Of a stretch of DNA of 64,000 nucleotides, positions 22,154-33,800 are shown one piece after another. The stretch is from Naematelia aurantialba (taxonomy: Eukaryota; Basidiomycota; Tremellomycetes; Tremellales; Naemateliaceae). The stretch's first letter is position 1; every line of letters begins with the position of its first letter. The notes beneath the pieces were generated by a model. The model was not told the DNA's origin. It did not search any database and saw only the letters and a list, made by a program, of their open reading frames with translations. The DNA is taken from contig JAKFAO010000002.1 in assembly GCA_021527695.1 (NCBI GenBank), forward strand, positions 682,501-746,500, in the 5' to 3' direction. The translations under genes were made by a program, and so were the position numbers.

Positions 22154-24308
22154 GATGGTCGACGCAACACCAGTGACAGAGGAGCAAGTACCATGGGGCC
22201 GAGGTGAGCCAGTAAGAGGGAAATCTATAGTAGGGTCATAGCTGACTCGACAGTCTTGATTACGGGCGGTCTCAAATGGTGGGCATGATGTTGTTAAGAA
22301 GCTCATCACTCGACAGGGAAACAAATGGACGCAAAGACCGAGGGCCAAGTACCTCTGCAGATCTCCTCGAGCCGCATACCTTACGGTCGTTGGTTAACAT
22401 CAAGTGCACAAAGCTTATCACCGGTCCGGCCGCTAACTACGGCATCGTAATAGACAGTGAGCTATTCCCATCAACCGGGCTGACCAGGAGTCTTTGGATC
22501 AGCGCATATATTCGGCAAGTCGCCTTTGGGGCTATTTTCTGAACAATCACCACATCGTGTGACATGTGCATCGCTGGGACTCCCTAAAGGTACGAAATGG
22601 ATAGGTGGGGCTGCGGCAAGAGGTCATTGCTTGTTGGTGGATGAACGGGGAGGAGTTTGGGGCGCGGGCAACAATGTGGTCGGGCAGCTCGGACTGGTGG
22701 GTGGATCTTCGTCATCCGAGCTAATTGTAGAATCCCTGTCCCACTGTGGACCGCTTTACTCGGACAAGTGGACCCTGGACAAAGGACCCAGACGCCAGAA
22801 TCGTCCAGGTAAGTAACTTTCTCCTATAGGTGCTGACATGAAGGTCTCTGCGGGCAATACATTTTCTCTCTTTCTCACTTCCAGTGGTCAGGTATTTGCA
22901 TCCGGATCGAGCGAGTCTGGTCAGCTTGGAAACGGCAAGACAGGCGAGCGGCTCTTAAAAGCCGGAAAAATTGGATATGACCTGGAGATTCCAGCTAGTG
23001 GGTGTCAATCTCCCTCGGAACTTACCGGCAGGGTTGGTGCAGGGCTTGAGCGGGAAGAGCATCGTTCAGATCGCGTCGGGGAATCAGCACTCCCTGGCAT
23101 TGGATGAGGATGGTTATGTTTACGCTTGGGGTTTTGCCGGGTATTCGCGGCTTGGGTTGCAGGATCAGAAAGATCGGTGAGCCATTGTATTTGCGTAGCT
23201 AACGTTAGGCTCGTGCCGACGATAGTTCCTCAAGTGAGCCCTTTGCCGTGCTAAAGACGCTGAAGCATCAGTTTGCCGGTAACAACGAGAGGACTCGAGG
23301 GGCCGAGCTACTCTGCGGGCCAACCAGTAAGGCCTAGTTAGCGCGTGTGCTGAATCAGACTCGGTGGTGATCGATAGACAACGGCTGTATTGGATGGCTG
23401 GGAAGTGGAAACTGACGGGTGATGGTGAGCCCCCCTTTCTCAGATCGATCAAACTCATGCGGTATGCAGGCTCTACGGGTCAACCATGGACTTCCTTCAA
23501 GTGAGTGAGATGTCATTTCCTACTGACGATATAGGAACATTCAAGACCGTGAGCCACGGGTACAGAAGCGATCTGACATTCAGTTATGGGCTGCAAGGTG
23601 CTCAAGGCATCATGTGGCGGATGCACCCATTTCATCACGACCCCGGGGGACAGCGAGGGCTCCATCATGGCGGTGGGCTTCGGACAGGGAGTGGTGAGTG
23701 CATCATTTAGCTTAGCTGATGAACGCAGTTATATGGAGGTTGGTCATCTGGAGAATGAGCTGATGAGTAGAGCTCGGCCTTGGATCTGGCAAGGACATTG
23801 GCAAATCGGCAACGCGGCCGACCGAGATCATCCCGCTAACAGGCGTCGATGTGATTGAGTGGGTACCAGCTTGGTCGCTTTGTATTGACTTTTGCAGCAT
23901 CGCTGCGGGTGCATTCTTTACCCTCTTTCTGGCGCGGCCGAATCACCAGCTGCAAGATGTACCACGATGGCCTGAGGAGGTTGATTCCGGCGATACGTGC
24001 TTGGTCTGCAGGGCGTCCCGCCCGGACGATCCGATGGAGTGCGAAAAGGCACGTCCTGGTGAATGTCAAGCTAATCTCAGTGCGAGGAGGGATATCATAT
24101 TGGGTGCCTTGATCCGCCATTGTCTGAGATACCCGAGGGCGAATGGTTCTGTCCGGTCTGCGAAAAGGAGGGCGATACGCCGCCAGACGCAGATATCGAG
24201 ACTCCGACAAAAAACGGCAAGCGGAGTGCTTCCGAAATTTCGAGCATCAAAGGTCAGTGTGCTATGCAGCTCGACTGACGAACAGGTTCGGGCAAGAAGC
24301 GGAGATAG
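22154..24308 (+). CDS. RCC2-like beta-propeller protein with C-terminal PHD finger
   Basis: Multi-exon protein. The start [15 protein letters not shown] leads to [18 protein letters not shown], resembling the opening of RCC2/TD-60 rather than RCC1. RCC1-type repeats follow: [88 protein letters not shown], and [14 protein letters not shown]. After the last blade comes [19 protein letters not shown] joined to [27 protein letters not shown], a complete C4HC3 PHD finger, then a basic tail ([16 protein letters not shown]). The PHD is split by an intron at 24049-24080, only 32 nt, with a GC donor. RCC2 proteins act in Rac/Ral signalling and the chromosomal passenger pathway; PHD fingers read histone H3 tails. 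A chromatin role is inferred. Confidence 0.85.
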
Positions 24309-25088
24309 CATGCATCTTTTGGACAAGTGACTGATGATTCACGGATCGGTGACTGAACAAAAGTTGGTTGTCGCCTCTCCGTTGTGATGACGCTTGGCGG
24401 GCTGCGTCGGCTCTGATGCGACCGGCCGACGCGAATGGTACCCTGAAGCCAAGAATAAAGTGCATCCATGGAACCTGTGCAGCATCGTCTTGTTATTCAA
24501 TCTCTTGTAGCATTTGAGACGACCTTGGGACGACGACGACACACTTGCTGCCGTGAAGCGGCCAGAGTTGTGCGAGAAACCGAAGATTGGGTGAGAAAGA
24601 AGTTTGCGGCACCAAAAAGGTTAAATCGGATTTCTTTGGAGCAAGTGTCCTATTGTCACCGATCACTCATTCCTTCTTGTCGTTTTTGGCAGCGACGACG
24701 AGTGTAGTGAGCGTCTCTTGCTGGGGCTGCCATCGACACCAATCCCATCTAGTCCTTGCCGCTGTCCCCCATTGTGCTGCATCGTTCCGGGACGTCGCAT
24801 AGCAGTCACGACGAACCTCGCACAGGGTTTTACTGCCCGCAGTCGGGGTAGCCGCATCGCCGCCGATTTCGTCAGTTTCATCACGATCCAGACGGGGGAG
24901 CACACTCGTTGTCGATTGCTCAAATCGGTCCTTGTTCTCTTCAGTGACGAGCTCTTGCTGTGGAGGTCTATATAACCACTGGTCCATGGGTCAATAGATA
25001 TCTGGCGTCACTGGCGGTGAGTACGTCAAGTGCGAGGAAGTAGTGGCATGTCTGGCATGTCTGACAATGAACAGCAAGCACAATCACC
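24309..25088. other. 780-bp intergenic region; possible small minus-strand gene
   Basis: Between RCC2-PHD and the TRP-like gene. An uninterrupted minus-strand frame (24667-24987) is listed separately with low confidence. The rest (24309-24660) has only short frames on both strands, no repeats and no RNA gene I can recognise. Presumed to hold the 3' UTR of the left gene and promoter of the right gene. Confidence 0.5.
24667..24987 (-). CDS. Hypothetical 106-residue protein (uncertain)
   Basis: Single open frame starting MDQWLYRPPQQELVTEENKDRF, acidic then Arg/Trp-rich, ending VVAAKNDKKE. No signal peptide, membrane helix or known motif. It lies 100 bp upstream of, and divergent from, the TRP-like gene, so it could equally be non-coding promoter DNA. 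I see no splice signals that improve it. Confidence 0.25.
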   Translation of the reverse strand: MDQWLYRPPQQELVTEENKDRFEQSTTSVLPRLDRDETDEIGGDAATPTAGSKTLCEVRRDCYATSRNDAAQWGTAARTRWDWCRWQPQQETLTTLVVAAKNDKKE

Positions 25089-27271
25089 ATGCGCTTCTCA
25101 CGATTCCTCCTACCGCTCCTTTCTCTCTTTCCTCTGGCGACTCCTGCCTCTGCCGCCAATGGAAGAGTGTACACGGATGCGGTCACGTACTGTAGCGAGG
25201 CGCGGGCAGTGCTCGTCGACGAGTTCTCCATTGCTTATTACCAAGCCAACCAATCAGTCTTTTTCACCTTTTCCCTCGCAGCAGTCGAGTCGAACCTCAA
25301 TGTCTCTGTCAACATCTACCTCAACGCGTACGGCATCAACCTCATAAACGACACACTCGACCTGTGTAGCTACTTCGAAGGTGTCATATGTCCGCTGCCT
25401 CAGGTCAACTTTACGGGTTACGGCACCTATCCTGTCCCCACACAATACACTTCCAAGCTTCCTGGTATCGCCTTTACGGTTCCTAATCTCGAGGCATATG
25501 CTCGAGTCGAGCTGATCCGCGAGGGATCAGGCGATATCGCCGCTTGCCTACAGGCGACCCTGGCCAACGGGAAATCCACTCGTCACAAGGCCATCGCATA
25601 TGGTACAGGCTTTTTGGCACTGCTTGCACTTCTGGTTGGCATTTTTCACACGGCCGCAACAGACTCACCCTCCCCTGCTCAGTATCGATGGTTTGACGTG
25701 TTGTACCTCTATCAGACCGCGGTTGCAACTGGCCTGTTACATCTCAACTATCCCCTTGCGTTTTCCAACTTTGTAAACAACTTTGCCTGGGCATTCGCTC
25801 TCCTCCCCTCGGCCAACATGCAGTCGAGCATCAACAAGATGCGGTTCAAAACGGGTGGCCATCTCGACGGTACGGCATATGGCGACGTACAGTACATCAA
25901 CCGCAAGCTTTCTCCCTACAACAACCTCATCGTCCTGGAAAACACCGCGGCATCGTTCCGCGAGCACATCGCTCGTGCCGAGCCGTACTCGCTGTTCTCC
26001 CGAGCTACCATTCCCTCGGCTGTGGACCAGAATGCCACCACGGCTCTTAGTACTGGTCTGCCAGTATACGTCAACACGATGGGCATTCCCGAGGCGAATG
26101 CGTTGAGTACAACGTTCTTGTTCTTCCTGGCGTTTTGTGCAATGGCGATCACTTTTCACGTACTGCTCTACGCAGTAACCTATGTGTGTGACAGACGGAG
26201 AAGTATGTGGGCAACGAGGTTGAGGCAGATGTGGTGGGTCTTTTGTGGAGGCAACGCCCTGCGTTTGGTGAGTCGTGAGGTCGACTCTGCTGACATCAGT
26301 GCCTCATCTGGTTCCTACCGCTATGGATCCTTGGCTTTTGGCAGTTCTTTATTGGCGACTCGAAGTTGGCCATATTCTTTGCGGCCCTTGGTCTCGCTGT
26401 CACACTGATCCCCCTCGCGGTGGTGTTTGTTCTGTCGGTGATGAAGAACCGGCGACTATCGTCCACCGCACCGTCGACATCGCCTCTCTACACTTCATAT
26501 CGCTGGTTTCATTCCGTCGGGATGCTGTACCGACCATACCGCCAGCGATTTCACTTTTTCTGGTTTGCGCCGCTCGTTCTCGCCATGGTCACCCGCGCCG
26601 GATTCATCTCGTTCGGTCCGGACAATGCTTGGGCTCAGGTCATTGGCAACATTGTTGTCGAGGCTATTGTATTTGTTGTGCTCATCGCATGTCGACCGCA
26701 CAAGGACCGTAAAGGGAATTGGCTGGCTCCCTTTCTCTCATTTTGTCGACTCGCAGCTTTTGGACTGCTTATCGCGTTCATCCCGTCTGTGGGTGTCAAA
26801 CCTATACCTCGCACTGTCATTGGCATTGTCGAGATTGTGCTGTTTGGCATCCCGACCATCCTCCTCTTCTTGGGACTCATATGGAATGCTGGGTACGGAT
26901 ACCTGTGGCGTAAGAACACCTATCGTATCGAGGACGGACTCGAGGTCGAGCGGTTCTACGGGTCGGACGATGACAGCAAGCAGCCAATGCGTCAACTCGA
27001 CACCAGCTTTCTCAGTGGAGTAGACCCCTCGCCAGCCGACTCGCTCAATCGCCGGACCTCGGTCATAGAACCGGTAGAAAACACTTATGAGCCTAGCTCA
27101 AACAACTATGAGGCGAGTTCAAATACTTACGAAGCGAGTACATCCACACATCGTCATCCCTCCATCGTCAGCTCGATGGCCAGGGTAGACGAAACTGATC
27201 GTCGATACTCTGCAGCAGCTTATGCGGACGCCGCGGAAGGACGTGGGCAGCGTGAGGACCTGGCAATGTGA
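25089..27271 (+). CDS. TRP-like / FLC-family membrane protein (ML-like plus TRP domain)
   Basis: Predicted polytopic channel or transporter of the fungal PKD2/FLC group, involved in calcium handling, FAD transport and wall integrity in studied members. Signal peptide MRFSRFLLPLLSLFPLATPASA, then an ML-like luminal domain with cysteines and N-glycosylation sites (NQS, NVS, NDT, NFT). Membrane segments follow (TGFLALLALLVGIFHT; LFFLAFCAMAITFHVLLYAV; LAIFFAALGLAVTLIPLAVVFVL; LVLAMVTRAGFISF; IVVEAIVFVVLIAC; FGLLIAFIPSVGV; IVEIVLFGIPTILLFLGLIW). The cytosolic tail carries three near-repeats of NxYEpSS. One intron interrupts it after GNALR (about 26270-26300), rejoining at CLIWFLPLW. The 5' exon is unusually long for this window (about 1.18 kb). 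Start is the first ATG giving a signal peptide. Confidence 0.88.
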
Positions 27272-27441
27272 TAGTGTACCCCCATGTGAAGACTAGTTAT
27301 GAAGGTAGCGAGATAGACCTATAGATGTTCGTGACGTGCAACTTGGATGCTCGCCACTCTCAGAGCCACCCCGTGCCTGGATTTGCATTGTAGATCCATT
27401 GTCCTCGGGTGTCTCGTTGGAATGCCATTGTCACCGACGCC

Positions 27442-29582
27442 ATGTCCATGGATTACGATGACGATTCGGGGGATATTGCCCTCGCTTCGTCCTCGTCGAC
27501 ACCATGGCGCCGCCAGTCGCCAAACAACAGCTCACTTGATGCAGCGGTTGGGGACATTAGCTTGAACGACGACCCGCCTGTATCGCGACGCATGAGCTCG
27601 TCCCTTAATCGCTCCAGATCACTCAACGCCAGGCTGGCGTCGATCGACACAGATGCAGCTACTGTTCGGGGTCCGGCATCCGCGACGACGCATACTCCTC
27701 TGGGGCGGCTGGGATGGTCGAGGCGCCCAGGCGAGCCACGTCCGCCGCCGTTGGTCAACGATGACGTGGGGAGGCGCATGAGTCAATGGGTCAAGGAGAT
27801 TGTGGTATGCAATTTTGATCTCGAGAGAGGCCCAGTGGTGGAACGGCGAGCTTGGGGAAGGCGCTGGGGTCCAGGGGAGAAGGAAAATGTGTAAGTCATT
27901 GGATTCGAGTGCTCAACTGATGACCAGGGCGTTCTCGTCATTTCCAGACACATCGTTGTTTACCGAGGGGTCGATTCTCTTCTCGTTCAAGATCCGGCAT
28001 ATACCTCCAGAGGCATCATCGCTCGTCCATCCGGAGCCACCATCTCCCATGCCACACAGCTCGCTCGAAGCGCAACAAGACTCCTCGCCGCGTGCTCCTA
28101 CTCCCACGGGATCCAAGGCGGAAGAGTACCGACGTTGGGACGAGAGGGGTCGGGAATGGCTCTATGGCTTTGTCTGGTTTGAGCAACGGCGAGACAGAAA
28201 GATCGCCAGGGGATACATGCAGGTAAGTTGAGCGGCATGACGGACACTGATCGCAGAAATCGTTGGTCATCCTCACCCATCTTCCCTTTCCGGCGCTATG
28301 GTCGGCTGTGCTGGAGAAGATTGCCCCGCCATTTTTTGAGCACGGCTATCCAGCTTTGGAGACCGCTTGCCACTCTGTGGCGTCTTGGCCAGAGCCACGG
28401 CCGTCGGCAAGCCTCGAGCTGCCCCTCATGACTGACATCTTGGCCATCAAGCTGCCCGATTCGACAGAAGCCCCTCAGCAGCAAGGAACAGAGCAGCCAG
28501 AGCAAATTCTCGCCTCTCTGCCTCGCTCGACACCTCTTCGCGCGTTGGCAACTTTTCTGCCCTCTCTCTGGTCTCTCTGGGAATGTCTTGTCCTCGCCGA
28601 GCCTATTTTAGTCATCGCACCAGACCCAAAGACGTGCTCAGAAATTGTTTGGTGGTTGCGCGAGCTCCTGCGCCCCATCCCCCCAGCGGGAGACTTTCGC
28701 CCATACCTTCATATTCATGATCACGACTTCTCGCTCCTTGTCAATGCCAACAAACCCCAAGCAGGCGTGGTGGTCGGCGTTACTGTGAGTTCCGCTTGAT
28801 ATTGACGCTGAATCCAGAATCCCTTTTTCCGCAATGCGGCATCACATTGGCCGAACGTCATCTCCATTCCCTCCGTACGGTCTAAAGATCACAATCCACA
28901 GGAAGGGTTCATCAGCCGACGGCATCGAAGTGTACAGAAAGATCGCGTCTTGCTTAGGCGGCTCGAGGCGTTGGTAGCAGAGGGCAACTTGGATGGTGGG
29001 TTTAACTGTGATGACGCTTATGTAGACCCAAATGGCAACCAGGCGCTCCGTGCCCACTTTCAACAGCTCACCGAGAAGATGCTCGTCCCTCTCAATCGTT
29101 ATTTCCAGACACTGGTACCCCTTTCCTTCAACGCGCAACCCATCAAAGCATTTTCGCTCCCCGCGTTTCTCACCCATCTTCGCACACACGGCCCAAATCC
29201 GTTGGCTTTCAAGGCAAAAGGTCTGTCGACAAAGGCACGGGTGGAAAACGACTTTTACGCGTCATTCTGCATGTCGCCAACCTTTGCGGGCTGGCTCGCC
29301 GGGCGAGTCGACAGCTTGGGTCTTGCCGTCGCAAAAAATACTACGCGCATCACGTCCAGCCCCGTACCATCGCATTCGATGGTGAGCGAAAGTGAGACGG
29401 CCCGACTCAGTAGTGAGGAAGACACTAGCTCCACGGTGGGTTGGCGCCTGAGCGAGGACTCCCGAAACAGTCCACGGTCCGAAGCAGAGAATATACCCGG
29501 CGAGAGCTACTTCGGACGACGGGCTAGCGAGGGGACTGTCAAAATGTTTGGAGCATTAAGAGAGTCGAGCCGTCGAGCCTAG
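27442..29582 (+). CDS. DENND6: DENND6 (FAM116) family DENN-domain protein
   Basis: DENND6 proteins are Rab guanine-exchange factors (Rab14 in animals). Start at 27442 (MSMDYDDDSGDIAL). A disordered serine-rich N-terminus of about 110 residues precedes WVKEIVVCNFDLERGPVVE, FSSFPDTS, FSFKIR, YGFVWFEQRRDRKIARGYMQKSLVILTHLPF (the uDENN core), then FEHGYPALETACHSVASWPEP, LWECLVLAEPILVIAPDPKTCSEIV, FRPYLHIHDHDF and VVGVTNPFFRNAASHWPNVI. It ends with a helical C-terminal region (KMLVPLNRYFQTLVPL; FYASFCMSPTFAGWLAGR) and a serine-rich tail. Three introns join cleanly at ENV/AFSS, MQ/KS and VT/NP. The alignment to vertebrate DENND6 in memory is continuous, so identity is firm. Confidence 0.92.
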
Positions 29583-29717
29583 ACAGGGGATATGGCGACG
29601 GCGGCGTCAGGATGGGATCACCGGATGGGAATCTGATGGCATCACCGGATTGGACCTCGTCATTTGTATACTTAGCACAGCATCGCATTTGTTGAAACTG
29701 TGGCCATGTGACGCAGA

Positions 29718-30716
29718 TTATTCGTGCATCAAGGACAACAAACGTCTCCTCTCGTCCCGCTCCTTCCTATCCTTGTCCTTCCATTTGACCTTGCCCCTCT
29801 TGCCGAGCTCCAACTTGTCCACTTTCTTGTATTTGGCCCGCCGCCGCTCCCTTTCAATCTCCTCGGCTGTATGGGTGACCTTTCGTGTGCCACCTGCTCG
29901 AGATCGTCGATGGCCAATGCCGAGTCGATCTAATTTCAATGCGGTCGCAATTGGAGCAGTGCGACCGGGTCCGCCCGCTTTTGGCGCAAGGTCGTCGTCA
30001 GAATCAGCCGTGAGATCTATGATGACGTTTCCTTTGGCGTCAAGAGGCACAATCTCGTCGGACGATTCAGACTCGTAATCTGCTGACCGGCCCAGACCAC
30101 CACCTTCCCAGCCAAGCCTGTCACGCAGTATGGTGTACCCCACGTTATCTGGACCCAGCACGTATTGCGCCGGCTTGATGCGAGGCTTGGAAGGAATGTT
30201 GAGCAGGGAGCCGATGGACGAGGGCGGCGTCGCTGGCGGTGTTGGTGTCGAGCTCGAGGATGCTAGCGCTCGGCGGATGAACCATTCACTTCTATGGACA
30301 CGTCTGCGGCGGACGGAAGACGGTGAGCGAGATGGTCCAGCGTCTGTCGACAAGGTTGCCTGGTGCGAGGACGGGCCGGCTTCCGCCTGACCACTCGACA
30401 AAGCCATGTACCACTCTGCAACCTTTTCCCCACTCTCTACCTCCCGCCTTATCCCTTCCACATGCACATCTACACCATCCGTGATGCACCGTCCCAGCTC
30501 ATTGTACGTTTGCTGACTGGGTACAAAGACGGGTGGCCCAGTCATACGCTCTGGGCCATGTTTCGCGGGATTGATGTTCCACTCTCTCCATGCGAGCTGC
30601 GCCGAGAGTAAATCGAGGGGTCCATCTAGGACAGACGTAGCATTAGCTGGTAAGGGGCCGGAGCGAATGACCACCGCTTCAGGCAGGCCGAGACCTGCTC
30701 GATAGGGGCGATTCAT
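29718..30716 (-). CDS. G-patch domain protein
   Basis: Single-exon 332-residue protein. It contains a G-patch, the glycine-rich RNA-processing motif that stimulates DEAH helicases: NVGYTILRDRLGWEGGGLGR (about residues 195-215), followed after an acidic linker by the terminal G-patch-like KLDRLGIGHRR. The tail is strongly basic with KVDKLELGKRGKVKWKDKDRKERDERRR. The upstream part (LLSAQLAWREWNINPAKHGPERM) is ordinary sequence without recognised domain. Likely nuclear. Partner helicase unknown. It is convergent with DENND6 (135 bp between stops) and divergent from the SPX-EXS gene with 160 bp between start codons. Confidence 0.75.
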   Translation of the reverse strand: MNRPYRAGLGLPEAVVIRSGPLPANATSVLDGPLDLLSAQLAWREWNINPAKHGPERMTGPPVFVPSQQTYNELGRCITDGVDVHVEGIRREVESGEKVAEWYMALSSGQAEAGPSSHQATLSTDAGPSRSPSSVRRRRVHRSEWFIRRALASSSSTPTPPATPPSSIGSLLNIPSKPRIKPAQYVLGPDNVGYTILRDRLGWEGGGLGRSADYESESSDEIVPLDAKGNVIIDLTADSDDDLAPKAGGPGRTAPIATALKLDRLGIGHRRSRAGGTRKVTHTAEEIERERRRAKYKKVDKLELGKRGKVKWKDKDRKERDERRRLLSLMHE

Positions 30717-30875
30717 TCACTGGAGATGGAGAAGAGTAATAAGGTCATGGATGCAAAAAGGCAGGGTTTATGGGTGGTTGGGTGGCGAATTCTGAGATGA
30801 GGTCACGTGGTCATACCACAACAACCATTCCACCATCCTCGACCAGCCAACTATACACCACCACCACCTCGCGGC

Positions 30876-33800
30876 ATGAAGTTTGGCAGGTGAGTTCAAT
30901 GTGTGGAACCCCTCAGTGCTGATCTCAGATACCTGGCCGAGAACCAGACGGCGGAATGGAAGCGGGCGTATATCGACTATAGGGCATGCAAGAAGAAAAT
31001 CAGAGTCATCGAAAACCGGTTGAAGCAGATCGATGGGGGGGAAGAAGAGAAGGAGAGCTCAGACGCCGACGACGATCATGGACCATCAGCTCCACCTCTC
31101 AGGTCGGCCTCCATTCGAACTGCATCGTCGGGCAAGCCCTCGAGCCAGCATGACCGCAACCCTGAGGTCAATCCATCGAGGACACCCGTGAGTCACCTTT
31201 CGTTTCTCGCTGACATGCAGTCCCGTCGAAGCGATGCGACACCTAGACACGGAGCGACAGGCTCCAGTCCACGGCCTATCCATCGATCAGAATTGAACCC
31301 ACCACCTCTAGATCTCGGAGAATCAAGCTACGAGTCAACAAGAAAGCTTCCTGAGCCTCTTCCTCGAGAGGAAGGCCGCTTGAGAAAGGATGTCAGCTTT
31401 TCGCCCATTGTCAAGGCGCGCAGTCCCGACAGCCCAGAAGGCAGCGTCAAGCGCTCAAGTGATGATCCATCCACATCCGAGTCCGGACAGCCGCTCAACC
31501 CGTCCGGATCGAAAATCACAAAGAGCCCCCGTTTCAAGAGCCCGAGGTTCCTCTCTAGCCCCAAGCTCAACTCGCCCAAGCCATCGACGCAGACACCTAG
31601 TCGAAGAAGTCTCCGTAAGTCATTAGCTGTTGTTCGCTGATGAAAGGAACAATGACACTTCCTTCACCGCGTGTCGCCCCACGAACGCCACCAACATTTG
31701 ACGAGCTATACCTCGATCTCCAAAATGACGAGAAAGACTTTTTCGACCTGCTGCAACACGAGCTCGATAAGGTAGAGGGTTTCTATCACGCTCGAGAGAT
31801 GGAGGCGGTCCGGCGGGCACATGACTTGCGAGATCAGCTGCGGGAGCTTGCCGAACATCGTCGGATCTTTCACGAGCTCTATCCCAACGGTCTTGGCGAT
31901 TGGGAGGCTGCAGTCGGCCGGATCCTGCCTACAGCGGCACCAGCGACCGGACTAGCCAAGGCGTTAAATCAACTACGGGTTCCTTTTGGGAATGACGAAC
32001 CACCAGCAAACGGAGACGCCCCCGCTATGGACAGGGAGACAGAAGGGCGTTTGCGGGCAGCCATGGCGGCGGACAAAGATCACCAGACATACAGTCCGGA
32101 GCGATATCAGAAGTACAAGAAGGAGTTGAAGGCAGCTGTCATGGACTTCTATCGCCAACTGGAGCTCATAAAGAACTATCGGGTAAGCGCTCTGCTACGT
32201 ACTTGCTAACTTTAGATCCTGAATCTGACAGGTTTCCGCAAAGCACTCAAGAAGTTTGAAAAGCGCACCAAGGTGAGCCCTAGTCCGAGGAGATGACACT
32301 GATATTAGATTCACTGTCTCGAACTTTATACTGATGAAAAAATCTCGCCAGAATCCTTCGCGAAAGGCGAGACGGTCGAAAAACTCATCAAGCAGACTGA
32401 AGCTCTGTATACCGAGCACTTTGGTCAGTTGGTCTTCTGTCAAAGCTGACCTCGTAGAGCATGGCGATTTCAAGAAAGCTCGAGACAAATTGCGGAGGCA
32501 ATTTCAAGAGAGCACCGTAGGTCGGATGGCCGACTAGGCTAAACTGCAGCATTACCGAAGCATGTTTCGCTCTGGTATCATGATTGGTCTCGGCAGTCCT
32601 GCTGTTGTCTTTGGCATTGTTCTAGGTATGGCTCACGTCGCCACCGCTGACGTCTAGCGTGCCAAGACGAGACGCATTTTGCAATCCCAGCGTGGGGCGC
32701 ACTTCTGCAAGTGTATGGCGCCTTATTCCTACCCGTCATATTTGCCATGTTGTTCGAGCTCAACCTGGACGCCTACGTACAGGCCCGAATCAATTACGAA
32801 GTAAGCGGGTCCGTATGTTGTGCTGACAGTAGTTCGTTATGGAGCTGTCCCGACCTACCCTGGACTACCGAGCATACTTGGAGGTGCGTTTATGCCAAAA
32901 CCTCTGCTGATGTCAGCTGCCAGCATTCCTCTTCATGACACTGTCATACTGTTTCTTCTTCTCCTTTTACCGTGTGGGAGCTTCCAACGTAGATCCAACA
33001 ACGTGAGTAGACATTATTGTATGATCTGATGATTAGATGGCCCGCAGTCTGGCTCATATTCTTACTCGTGTTTTGGCTCAATCCACTGCCAATCTTCCGA
33101 CGTCAAGCACGCTACTGGCTCTTGCGTGTTCTGTTTCGCGTTTGCACGCCGGGCTACAGTCGTGTCGAATTCATCGCCTTCTTTCTCGCCGACGAGCTCA
33201 ATTCGTGAGCGGTTCATCGTCAGCTCGGAAGCTGATGGTAGCCTCATCTACACCATGCAAAACCTCTACTTTATTGGCTGTGCCTGTGAGCCTTACACAG
33301 TGACTCCAGCTGATTACAGACGGCCATCATTGGGCGGGAGACGTCTACACTGTATGCCCATCAGGCAAGCAATGGCCCTATGCTCTCTTCCTCTGTCTTC
33401 CTGCTTTGTCTCGTCTCATTCAGTGCTTGAAGCGATGGTACGACTCAAAACTTGGCATACACCTCATTAACGTAAGCGCTGTCACGAAGATACCTGATGT
33501 CAGGCGGGAAAATACCTCAGCACCATCTCGCAACTCTGCTTGTTCGTCCTGTGGCGATCACGGGGCAGCGAATTCCACGATGCATCGTTTATTGTCTGGG
33601 TCATCATCGCCACTATCAGTGCCACGTATTCTTGTACATGGGTGAGTGGTCCCTTTGATACAACTGATCCATTAGGATCTCGTTGTAGACTGGAGTCTAT
33701 TCCGACCCAACTCCCGTTTCCTACGACAGGATCTAGGCTACGGGAACAGCCTCGTCTACTACTTTGCTATTGTTACCAACACCCTTGTCCGATTCGTCTT

